The notes beneath the pieces were generated by a model. The model ran no database searches and had not been told where the DNA came from. It saw nothing but the letters and a program-made list of their open reading frames with translations. DNA of 64,000 bases from Dreissena polymorpha (Eukaryota > Mollusca > Bivalvia > Myida > Dreissenidae), in the NCBI RefSeq assembly GCF_020536995.1, contig NW_026273355.1:1-64000 (forward strand), in the 5' to 3' direction. Positions 36,335 through 46,432 of this stretch are shown in pieces. How positions within the stretch are numbered: position 1 is the first letter of the stretch; the number at the start of each line of letters is the position of its first letter. The position numbers and the translations under genes are program-made.

Positions 36335-37180
36335 AGAACAAGAGCTGTGTTTGGGAAACACAATGCCTCCTATTGCGCTTTTAAGCCATATATTGAACCT
36401 TTGACCTCGATGGATGACCTTGACTTTTCACCACTCAAAATATGCAGCTTTACGAGATACACATGCATGTCAAATATGAAGTTGCTGTCTTCAATATTGC
36501 ATAAGTTATGAGCAAGGTTAAATTTTTGGGACACATACAATGAAAGACAGACATAGGCCAAAAACAAAATTTATTGGATTCGGGGCATAAAAAGTAAATA
36601 CTGTAATGGCATGACATGCAATATTGGAAACATGAAACTACCCAACATAGTATGACAAATACACAAAGCTAGCCACTATGTCTGTTCAAATAACTTTAAA
36701 ACATGAACAAAGCCAGTCAAATTAATATTTAGCCATTTTAAGATATATAACACTGATGATGGGTAAAGGTTTCATGAGCAGAAAGCATGCACATATCTTT
36801 TTTTGGTATATTACAGTGTTAAGAGTACTTAGTATTGTTCCAATTTGTATGCACTATCTCTTGTTGCAGATACCCACACATACATTAAACATGACAACAT
36901 TGCATGACAAATTTGAAAACATCAAACTAGCCAATATTTCATGACAAATACTTTGGAAACATGACATTATGTCTGGTACCAATGGTAGTGAACAATAAAT
37001 AAATAACATTTATGTGTGAAACAAGAGCTGTACATGGACTATTTGGTTCCATGTAATTAGTTGTTCCATATAGACCTGAAAGAAATGGCACTTTCTGGTA
37101 CCAATTGTAGTGAACAATAAATAAATAACATTTATGTGTGAAACAAGAGCTGTCCATAGACTATTTGGTTCCATGTCAAC
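36335..37180 (+). repeat. AACAAGAGCTGT-family repeats
   Basis: The first copy starts AACAAGAGCTGTGTTTGGGA at 36338 and runs through TTTGACCTCGATGGATGACC and GAGATACACATGCATGTCAA. Two further partial copies (AACAAGAGCTGTACATGGAC; AACAAGAGCTGTCCATAGAC) lie in a ~125-bp tandem duplication (36971-37180) with GGTACCAATGGTAGTGAACA. A fourth piece is at 38127-38300. Confidence 0.65.
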
Positions 37181-37456
37181 TTCAAAAGGGGACATCATCT
37201 GGCTAAAATACTGATCAGATTTATTTGAATTGGCATAGAATCTTACTGATGACCCTAAATATATTGGTTAAGTTTCATGTGAGCACCAAAATAAAAAATA
37301 AATAAAAACAAACTTGTAAAAAGAGGCTCATACTAGTAATTCAGATACAATTTATCACAGTTACAGGGTTGGGCATATGACATACTATTATGACAATGAA
37401 ACAAACTGTATTTTATAAACACTAGTAGGCAAGCAAAAATCACCCATGCTTTTAAT

Positions 37457-38071
37457 TTATGCCTTTGGTGTGGTTTCAATTGACAGATCCATAGCTGAAC
37501 CTTCGGGTGATTTTTCCAGAAACAAACACAGCTTGCTGAAGGTAGCCTTGATATCAGAGTGATTAATCACATAATTACAAGGTAACACAACACCACCCCC
37601 TTCTTCATTTGGGGCTGGCCATGGTGGAAAACTTGGCACTGGCTCCCCTGTTACCTGTGCTGTTATGGTTCCACCCTCGTTAATGATTAAAGAAAAGAAA
37701 TTTGAAAATATTTTAGGAACATGTCCTATTGGGAGGCCTGCTATATCTGATAATTTCAGCTGGCGCTTTTCATCCGTAACTGTATCATGGACACTTATAG
37801 GAAATGTTTCCAACGCTGGCAACCATACTAAGCATGCATCTGGATCCTTTTTATTACTATAATCTCGGTCAACAATCAACTGTGTTGGTGGACTGGTGAT
37901 AAATGGTCTAATCATAAAAACATGGTAACCTTTTATCACAGAGTTCTTGAGTGTCATTTTGTTTGAGTCAAAAGTTGTAATGTTGGGGGTAGGGTGACAG
38001 TCTCTAGTCCCGTTCTCATGGATGCTTGTTGCACTGATCTTACCAGATGTTGAAGGCTTTTCGATGTCGGG
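37457..38071 (-). CDS. HIRAN-like domain protein, accessory ORF of the pogo-type element
   Basis: The frame is open from a splice acceptor (TTTCATCTTCAG) at 38072 to a stop at 37457, 204 codons in all; the first internal ATG is at 37957 (166 codons). The product contains KGYHVFMIRPFITSPPTQLI, VDRDYSNKKDPDACLVWL, then DIAGLPIGHVPKIFSNFFS and VTGEPVPSFPPWPAPNEEGG with VVLPCNYV. The order R-x-x-(x)n-D-x-x-A-x-x-V/L...G-H-V-P-x-x-x-S fits HIRAN-type domains, which in HLTF/RAD5 bind DNA ends, and resembles stand-alone GHVP proteins seen in molluscs and cnidarians. It lies ~470 bp downstream of the transposase stop on the same strand, so it is probably a last exon joined by alternative splicing or a separate gene. 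It could also be a captured host exon. The family call is by eye. Confidence 0.55.
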   Translation of the reverse strand, partial: PDIEKPSTSGKISATSIHENGTRDCHPTPNITTFDSNKMTLKNSVIKGYHVFMIRPFITSPPTQLIVDRDYSNKKDPDACLVWLPALETFPISVHDTVTDEKRQLKLSDIAGLPIGHVPKIFSNFFSLIINEGGTITAQVTGEPVPSFPPWPAPNEEGGGVVLPCNYVINHSDIKATFSKLCLFLEKSPEGSAMDLSIETTPKA

Positions 38072-38541
38072 CTGAAGATGAAAGAATTCTAACTACTGAT
38101 TAAATGAAGATAACATACATACAAATGAACAAGAGCTGTCTCCATAGTTAGACATATGCCCAGAAAAACGCTTTTTCTAAACCTAAATGCAGATTTTGAA
38201 ACCTAAACGCGAACCTTAAGTTCAAGGTCAAAGGGGTCAAAATGTGTGCGTATGGAAAAGCATTGTCCATATACACATGCATACCAAATATCAAGGTTAC
38301 ATCTGAAGATACAATAAATAAACAATGCATGTAATAGTTACAAGTAATTTATTTTTGTTACTATGTTAATGACACGTGTTTGATCCCCCCATGTGGGAGC
38401 ATTCTTACGAAAGACACCAAGTAAGTTTTAAAAGTTATTGAGATGGCTTAAAATGTCATCTAATGAACGACTTTCATGTGGCATGTACAATACAAATATT
38501 CATCAACCATAATATTCAGACCTGATTAAATAAATTTCTAT

Positions 38542-40697
38542 CTACAGGCAATCAGGACAAAAGAAAGGCTCGTCTTCTTCCAATGAGTATGATAAACACT
38601 CAGAATGAACCCAGCCATCACACTTGTCGCACTGAACCCACACACGTTCCAGACCCAGTTCTTGGTCTTCTTCCCAAGTCATATGGCATGCTTTACAAAA
38701 TGCGTTGGGACTGTCATTGTCATTTTTGTCCATAGGCACTTTGTCCTTTTGGTGTGAAGTGTTTAGCTTTTTGATTATAGGCCTTTTCCCTATTTCTGAA
38801 TTTGGCTCTGGTTGTTTCCTCTTTTTTTCTGGTTTTGTGCTTGTATTCTTTTTCTTGAAAAAAGAAAGTTTAGCTCTTTGTACTTTTTGGGCGAAGCTTC
38901 TGACTTTTTCAAGCTGTTTTAAGGACATTTTTCTAATACATTCAGGTGATGTAAGATTGTCTGGTAAACTGTTTAACATTGTCTGTTTCATTGGCTTTGC
39001 AGCCTCAGTATCCTTTGGAAAACTCAGGGACTCGGTCAAAACTGGTGATATAACCATATCAACAGTTGAATTTTCTGTCCATTTTTCTTCGTTGATTTGT
39101 GATGGTTGACTTGTTGCTACACTAGCAGTAGTCACAGTTACAACTGCATGTGCCAATATATCCAATCCAGTTAAGTGGGAACTTTGTTCTTCTAAGGTAG
39201 ATGTTGATGTTTCCAATGTTGGGTTTGCTTTGTGATAAATCTTTTGGTAAACATCAAAGCATGGAGACTGCCCTACAGTATTATAACCTTCTTGTATTCT
39301 TTTCCTGTAACGGTCACGAGACGGTGTAGAAAGTGTTTCTTCAAAGACTTCTAGTGCTCCTTTTGCTTTTGTCACTTCTGCTGAAACTTGACTGTCTTCA
39401 GTGGCAGCATGTTGGTCTGCCACAGATTCTGGACCGGAGAAGGTCAATGCCGGTTTCAGCATTTCGCTTGTGATGACAGAGCTATCAACTGGATATATGC
39501 CAGAGGATTTAAATGAGTTTATTACTGTAATAGGTTTGTAGAACTGAAGGTAGGCCTCTGTCAATTTCTGCGCGAAAACCTCTTTGCCAATACATTTTCC
39601 TGGATTTTCTCTCATGTACTTCCTGGATACCATGTGCCATCTTGACTTTAATGGTCCAAATACTCCCTTATCCAGGGGTTGCATCAGGTGTGTTGCATTT
39701 GGAACCAAACGGTACAGCTCAATGCCCCTGGCTATTGCTTTCATGAAAACTGAATGATCCACATGGCTGCTTACACTGTCCATTAATAACACCACTGGAC
39801 GGTCAGTTCCCGCAAACTTATCAAAGTGGTCAATGAATTTTGAAAAGGTATCTACATCCATCCATCCCTTTTTTGTGAATGCAATGTCACTCCCTTCTAT
39901 TGATCCATTTAATGGATTGTATCCTCTTGGTTTTGGCTCTGGGTAAACCAAAAAGGGTGGCATCATTTGACCTGTTGCACTTCCACAGAACATCACAGTC
40001 AAGCGCTGTTTCCCACTGGTTATGTGTGGTACAGACAGATCTTTTCGCAGGTCCAATTACTTTTGACTTGTTGCTTCCCATGTTGAATCCTGTCTCATCA
40101 GCGTTCCATATTCTACTTGGTTTATCAATCAAGTTCTTATCTATGAGAAAGTCTCTAAAACTGTTGTACCACAAATCCGTTTTTTCCTTCGTTAGTTTAG
40201 ATCTTTTTAGTTCTAACGGTGTCTCAATGCGTGAACTAATAATGTGGGCAATTCTACGCATAAATGCGTAATACCAGGTTTTGCCGGGTCTTCCATCTTT
40301 GAAGGGAGTTTTTCGCTTCTCTTTTTTTACAACACTTTCCACAAAGTCCAGAAATTCAACCATTCGAAGGCCCATCCCTCTCTGTGCCATCTCACTAAGC
40401 CATCTCGCCATTTTCTCTTCTTCAGCTTCATTAAAAATTGAGCTAGGTCCATTTAATTTGAAAATGTCAACTTCTCCTTTCCATCGTCTGTATAACATTG
40501 AATAAGACAGATCATTATCCAACGCAGCTTTCCGCAACGACACATCTTTACTTACAGTCAGACTGTACAGAGCCCTTCTCACTCGCTGTTTTTTCCCAGG
40601 ACTCATTCGGTTTCCGAGATATTTCTTTGAAATTTTCTTTGCCTCTGATTGGGCAGGGCTGCTCACAAGTGAAGGTCTCTTTTTTGGATCCATATCC
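38542..40697 (-). CDS. pogo/Tigger-type DDE transposase with C-terminal PHD finger, one frameshift
   Basis: An acceptor-like TTGTTATTTCAG precedes 40697; the likely start ATG is at 40693 (MDPKKRPSLV). Domains: residues ~35-75 pipsqueak/CENP-B-type helix-turn-helix (VSLRKAALDNDLSYSMLYRR); ~85-150 second HTH (MVEFLDFVESVVKKEKRKTP); then the DDE core with NADETGF (Asp ~199), VLLMDSVSSHVD and HLMQPLDKGVF. The last two Asp are separated by 35 residues. The C-terminal 52 residues form a PHD finger: C-x2-C, C-x2-C, W-V-H-x2-C, C-x2-C (CKACHMTW; CDKCDGWVHSEC; CPDC). PHD fingers read histone H3 tails. The frame changes once near 40030-40045: the upstream frame runs on to 39887 out of frame, and the downstream frame is open from 40056. 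Apart from that base change the ~720-residue product looks complete. Confidence 0.88.
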
Positions 40698-40774
40698 TGA
40701 AATAACAAGCAAATTCGTAGAATTGATATCCCCCGCAACATATGCTTTGTTTGATGAAGGGTCCAAATCGGAAT

Positions 40775-41935
40775 CCACCAAAACACTTCCAAGATATGGC
40801 TCCGGACACAAAAGTGCCTATAGTAAAAAGCATTTTTTCAAGATACAAAGGGCCATTACTCTGGTTTTAACAGATGGTGTACAATGCCATTTGGCGTGAA
40901 TCATCCTCTCATGCATATATATACTCATATGAAGTTTCAATGAAATACGCCAAAGCACTTCCAAGATATGGCTCCGTACACAAAAGTGACGGACGGACAG
41001 TCGGACGGACAGCCGGACAACACAAAAACAATATCCCTCCGCCTCTGGCGAGGGAAATATACTCATACCAAGTTTCAATGAAATCCGCCAAAGCACTTCC
41101 AAGGTATGGCTCCGGACACAAAAGTGCCTATAGTAAAAAGCATTTTTCAAGATACAAAGGGCCATAACACGGTTTTTAACAGATGGTATACAATGCTTTT
41201 TGGCGTGCATCATCCTCTTATGCATATATACTCATACCAAGTTTCAATGCAATCCGCCAAAGCACTTCTAAGATATGGCTCCGGACACAAAAGTGCCTAT
41301 AGTAAAAAGCATTTTTCAAGATACAAAGGGCCATAACTCTGTTTTTAACGGATGGTATACAATGCTATTTGGGGTGCATCATCCTCTTATGCAAATATAT
41401 ACTCATACCAAGTTTCAATGAAATCCGCCAAAGCACTTCCAAGATATGGCTCCGGACACATAAGTGCCTATAGTAAAAAGCATTTTTCAAGATACAAAGG
41501 GCCAAAACTCTGTTTTTAACAGATGGTGTACAATGCCATTTGGCGTGCATTATCCTCTTATGCATATATATATATACTCATACCAAGTTTCAATGAAATC
41601 CGCCAAAGCACTTCCAAGATATGGCTCCGGACACATAAGTGCCTATAGTAAAAAGCATTTTTCAAGATACAAAGGGCCAAAACTCTGTTTTTAACAGATG
41701 GTGTACAATGCCATTTGGCGTGCATTATCCTCTTATGCATATATATATACTCATACCAAGTTTCAATTAAATCCACCAAAGCACTTCCAAGATATGGCTC
41801 CGGACACATAAGTGCCTATAGTAAAAAGCATTTTTCAAGATACAAAGGGCCAAAACTCTGTTTTTAACAGATGGTGTACAATGCCATTTGGCGTGCATTA
41901 TCCTCTTATGCATATATATATACTCATACAGTACC
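40775..41935 (+). repeat. ~172-bp satellite inside the transposon
   Basis: Seven copies with the landmark TATGGCTCCGGACACA at 40797, 40969, 41107, 41276, 41447, 41622 and 41795 (steps 172, 138, 169, 171, 175, 173). Each contains AAAGCATTTTTCAAGATACA, AAGGGCCATAACTCTGTTTT and CATCATCCTCTTATGCATAT. The short step includes GACGGACAGTCGGACGGACA and CCTCCGCCTCTGGCGAGGGA, the usual end of this bivalve repeat, so a single dispersed repeat has been amplified in place just upstream of the transposase exon. Confidence 0.92.
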
Positions 41936-43690
41936 ATCATAATAGTAAGAATTTGAAGTTTGAAACCAATAGCCTTGATACTTAAGAAATGCTTGATACG
42001 GTTGTCTGCTCTTGTTTATAGATAGGGGTCATGTTGGTAAAGAAGTATGCAAAAGATAAAAGCAATAAGTCAAGGAAGTAGGAAATATTTGAGGTAGTAC
42101 GCAAACTTTAACATTCCAACACTCACGCACACTGACGCCAGGGTGAGTAGGATAGCTCTACTATATATATTTCATATAATATAGTCGAGCTAAAATTGCA
42201 AAAGTTAATGATGTGAGCGTTTCTTTGTATAAATACGAAGTAATACATAGTATTAGTATAATTTATGTACCTGGGACCGTGGAATACAAGATCAGGAAGT
42301 CTACTTCTACCAGAAATCAACAGCAGCGACGTGGACGACAGGAACGTGATGACTGGGCAAGAGGTCCTGTCTCCAATCGCCTGTCCCCGCACGCCTTTGT
42401 AATATTAACACATTTATATTGTTTAGTTTTTTGTATAGGTTTCAAAGATACACTTATATTATATTGGAATATAACTACAATCCCAATACAAAATGGTTTA
42501 ACAATCTATGATGGGATTTTGCAGTGTGCCTCTATTGTTAAAGAGCATATATTAATGTTAGAAAGTTTAAAGAAATGTGAAAAAACTAGTAAATATACCT
42601 CGGACTGTAGAATACGAACAGGCTGTGGACGCCAATGACGTGACGTTTGGGTGAGAGGTTCCTTTTGCACTGTAGCCCGCCTCCAATCACCTGTCTGTGC
42701 ACACTTTTCTAATAATGAACACATGTAAATGATTCAGCATTTTGTCAGTTTTAAGATAAGAAGTAATACAATTTCTATTTTTTTTTTACAAAAATAATAC
42801 AGATATGCATATTCATGAAAGGTGCAAACAAGTTATTCCCATTTTGAGTTGTTTTATATGATGAAGATTAACTGCAAACATAAATGTATTTGATATGTGA
42901 TCGATGTCTAACCTTTTTGTTGACAGACAGAAACAGACACTTTATTCAAGACTTGTACATAGCACATCGTCTAAACACTTACATTTACAAATAATATATC
43001 AACATGCTAAGACATTCTCATTTCTGCATTTCTGAGAAAGAAATACAAATATAAAATAATAACAACAAAAAATCAAAAGGAAGGAAAATGGTGTTAAGTA
43101 AACGATACTATTATTATACAATTTATCGTTTAATTTCAATTTAAATTTAAAAAAAGAAGCTTTTTATGCAATTCAAACTTTCCGTGTACTTTAATTTACA
43201 CAAATAATTCAAATGTCATTTACACTGACCCGTTTAAATAGCTGTGTGAAAGATAACGAATACATTTGAGACAACCCCCGTTATGCGAATCGGGTGTTTC
43301 GAAACTGACATCTGTACCAGACTGTCTGTTTCACGTGTTTTAATGAACAGTTCAAATGTAAATGTACACATGTGGTTGTTTTCTGATTCTCTGATTAATA
43401 TTCTTCAAAGCAGTTCCACGATCGCTAACCTTTGACAATGGATTAGAAAAATAATCGTGACTTTCTCATGGATCAACATGTCCGCAGACGAAGTATTCGC
43501 GTCATCGAAAAAATGTGCGCGAGCGTTCCATTGATTGTGACTGTTTAGAGTTGATCGTTTACTTCCGGTTTTTGAGGAAAAAAAACATCAAATGTTATCG
43601 TTCATGACTGAATAATTTGTTTAGTTACAAGTGTTAAGTTTTTTTTGTAAATGTTAAATTAATTTCGATTTGTTTCGGAACTGGCGACTT
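41936..43690. other. Right part of the pogo-type element (5' side of its genes)
   Basis: Contains a reversed TTTAGCTCGACTAT-family fragment (42125-42205). Two related segments at 42265-42415 and 42600-42715 share GTGGAATACAAGATCAGG-like and CTCCAATCGCCTGTCCCCGC-like text. No exon is clear. As the transposase lies on the minus strand, its promoter and first exon are expected here, close to the right terminus. Confidence 0.5.
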
Positions 43691-43712
43691 TTCGGAACTG
43701 ACGACCTCACTG
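43691..43712 (-). repeat. Right terminal inverted repeat of the pogo-type element
   Basis: Reverse complement of the left terminus over 22 bp; TA follows it at 43713-43714. Confidence 0.93.
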
Positions 43713-44249
43713 TACATCATTTTCATTGTTCTTTACTGCAGAACTGAACATCTTTTATTTTGTTTTATTGCAGCAATTTACCACATACATCGAGTTGAAT
43801 CTAAGAATAAATACTGAATACCACCACATACAGTGTTCTTTTTCGACACGATCGGTCCGCTATCTGTTTCCAGAACAGAAAAGTAAATTGACCTACACTT
43901 TGCTAGTAGCAGATGGAGATGACTGGTACTGGACATCGAACTAAATCCACGTTCAAAATTGGTCGCACTAAAGTCTCGTCTGTATTTCAACAGGCTTAAG
44001 AAAGTTTATTGTATGTCAACACAGCATGTACGTCCGTTTTCTGCAAAAGGAAGGGTTCTTTATGGAGAGAGAATTGATGACTTTAGGAAGCGCTGTTCTG
44101 CTTCATGGCACAAAGTGACTGAAAGTTTGTGCATAGTAAGTAGTTTAACTTATGAGAGTAATGTTGGTGAAATTAACCTGATTGAACAGCAATTACCTAT
44201 GAAAGTTACGTAAAAGTTAAAGACGAATTTGAAGTGTACTTAAAAAAAT

Positions 44250-44816
44250 GTGAAAAGTGAAGCAAGTCTTAAAGAATTATCGGCTCTCACTACAGATGTG
44301 TCGCTACAGGAAAAAGCAAAGTTACATGCGCTGGAAAAGATTGACCAAAATAAACTATCAATATTAAAAAAAGTCATGATCAGCATGAAGCCAAACTCTG
44401 TCCATGGTGGTGTGAAGACACACAGTTCGAGATCCTCTAGCCGTAGGAGTGAACTCATCGCATTGAAACAAGCAGAAGCCGAATCTGCCAAGATAAAACT
44501 GAAATATACTCAACAAGAAGCAGCTCTTTTGAAACAAAAGGCTGAATCAGAAGCGAATCTTCAAGTTCTTTCTCAGCAAAAAGCTTTTGAAGCCAACGCT
44601 GCAGAAGTAAAGGTACTACAAGAGCATGATGTCGAAGGCTCTGATGGGTCAGAAAGTCATGTTGCACCAGACATTAAATTCAAATTGCAAACTTTGCCTG
44701 TTGTAAAACCTGACAATCTAGTTCAAGAATTCATCAAGAAATCCACAAACCATCCAACAATATCTGACACTAATATGGGAGAAAATCTGTGCAAATTTCT
44801 CCTTAAAAAAGACTAG
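44250..44816 (+). mobile_element. Coiled-coil ORF, possible BEL/Pao-type Gag N-terminal remnant
   Basis: 188 codons. A serine/arginine stretch (SSRSSSRRSELIAL) leads into a long charged helix (KQAEAESAKIKLKYTQQEAA, then LLKQKAESEANLQVLSQQKA). This S-R-S-S-x-R-S plus E/A/K-rich helix resembles the N-terminal part of BEL/Pao-type polyproteins in invertebrates, but coiled coils are easily confused with one another. No protease, reverse transcriptase, integrase or LTR was seen nearby, so it is at most a partial fossil. A shorter open stretch lies just upstream (43959-44213). It sits between the pogo-type element and the right foldback arm. Confidence 0.35.
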
Positions 44817-45399
44817 GCTGTCTCGCGACTGACTATATTTAGTGACAAAACTGACTTTTTATCCGTGGAAATGTTTGTATTAATATGTAAAATGATGACA
44901 ATTTATAATAGCTGTATTAATACAAGTATCAAAAATGTTGATTTTTAATGCATAAAATGACTTTGTTTGTGAAAATGTTCGTTTTAATACGAACAAAGAT
45001 GACAGTTAATAATAGTTCGTATTAATACGAAATATCAAAAATGTTGATTGTTAATGCAAAAAAAAGACCTTTTCCCTGAAAATGTTCGTATAAATACCAA
45101 CAATGATGACATCTATGAATTTATCAAGTATTTCTGAAAAAAAATGTATAGTGCGTAAATTTACGAAATATGGTTATGTTAAGAATCTATGAATTATACA
45201 AGTATTTCTGTTTTTTTTTTTAAGTGCGTAAATTTACAAAGTCTGGTTTTGTTAAGAATCTATGAATTCACCAAGTATTTCTGAAATTGTTTAATAATGC
45301 GTAAATTTAGGAAGTCTGGTTTTGCTATGAATTTGCCAAGTACCGAGTATTTCTGAAAATATATAATAGTGTGTAAATGTACAACGTATGTTAAGAATT

Positions 45400-46432
45400 C
45401 AGTGTTTTTTTTTCACCTAAAGGGGAATGGTGGCGGGGCCCGTCCAAAGGGGAAAAACACGTCGTTTTTTAGGAAAAGGGGAAAATTAAAAATTTACTCT
45501 TATATGTAATGATATTTATTATATGAATACACATGAATGCATGAATGTAATATTCACAGCTGAATGTCTTTGCCCTTTTTCTTAAATATATACCAATGAT
45601 TTTTTCAACATTAGTTTCAGACAGTTCAGCCTTCATGCACAGTCTTTGTTTTCCTTGCCATTTTGAGTCTAATTGGGATTTTTTAAATCGATAAAATGGA
45701 AAATGTGAGCATTTTTTATCAATAAAGTGGACTAAATTGGAATGTTTTTGATCAACGAATATTGACACAATATAGATACATCAGGCCTTTCCCTGGCCAT
45801 TTTGGGAAAAAAATGCAATTCATGTTAAATTAACTGATTTGGGAAAAACTAACTTAATATAACTCTTTATAATAATTCAAAATCATATTAATTATAGTTA
45901 TATACTTAATTAGTTGTTTATGAAATAAATTTGAGATATATCAGGGCTCAACATTAATCGAAAAACCAACTTGCCCTACCGGGCCAGTACTTCCAAAATC
46001 TACTTGCACTGAACGTAAAGCAACTTGCCCAAACATGTAATATCACATCAACTGTAAACCTCATATTGTTTAATAAACCAAAATGATAAACCACAAAACC
46101 TTTTTTATTTTTGAACATTTAACAAAATGGTTACAGCAATTGAAGTATAAATTAAATGCTCTTTGTTCTTTTTGGCACTTTTCCGGTCGGACAACTAGAT
46201 TATAAAATAACTTGCCCAGACCCAACTTTTACTTGCCAGGGGCAATAGAACAACCATAAATGTTGAGCCCTGTATATTTATCATAAGACAGTTATTTAAA
46301 AAAAAAAAAAATATTTTTTTTTTTTTAATTTTGGAGGGGATTTTTTCTACAAAATGGGGGGAAAATATATACTCTTTTTTGAGGGGAATCGGGCCGAATA
46401 TCGGCCCCGAAATTGCCATAAAAAAAACACTG
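45400..46432. mobile_element. 1.03-kb CAGTG-ended non-autonomous element
   Basis: Starts CAGTGTTTTTTTTTCACC and ends TGCCATAAAAAAAACACTG, a ~12-bp inverted terminus. AGAAT is repeated on both sides as a possible short target duplication; the uninterrupted array unit would read TTAAGAATATATGAATTGAC. Ends of the CAGTG type suggest the hAT group. The same terminal text followed by GGGAATGG occurs in reverse at 57940-57985. It interrupts the right foldback arm and is therefore younger than it. No transposase is present; the 99-codon minus ORF at 45469-45768 is unrecognised. Confidence 0.7.
45942..46272. mobile_element. 331-bp MITE nested in the CAGTG-ended element
   Basis: Inverted ends CAGGGCTCAACATTAA and CATAAATGTTGAGCCCTG. 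Subterminal ACTTGCCC motifs recur in both halves (CCAACTTGCCCTACCGGGCC; AACTTGCCCAGACC). TATAT lies on both sides. The terminus resembles hAT-type MITEs. Confidence 0.75.

Larger units (their letters stand above)
33831..43712 (-). mobile_element. pogo/Tigger-type DNA transposon with PHD transposase and HIRAN-like ORF
   Basis: Both ends carry the same 22-bp inverted terminus, perfect over its length (CAGTGAGGTCGTCAGTTCCG plus AA), flanked by TA on each side (33829-33830 and 43713-43714), the target duplication of the Tc1/mariner/pogo group. Subterminal repeats occur at both ends: TTCCGRATCACTAATGAAA at 33846 and 34291, and TTCGGAACTGRCGAC at 43674 and 43691. These may be transposase-binding sites. 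The element is 9,882 bp, long for the group, because it holds a transposase gene, a second ORF, dispersed repeats and a 172-bp satellite. All coding is on the minus strand, so the right terminus is promoter-proximal. Perfect termini and few coding defects suggest a fairly recent insertion. Confidence 0.88.

Noticed and set aside
40498-41694. Plus- and minus-strand ORFs across the transposase 5' region
   Set aside because: They are antisense shadows of the transposase or translations of the 172-bp satellite.
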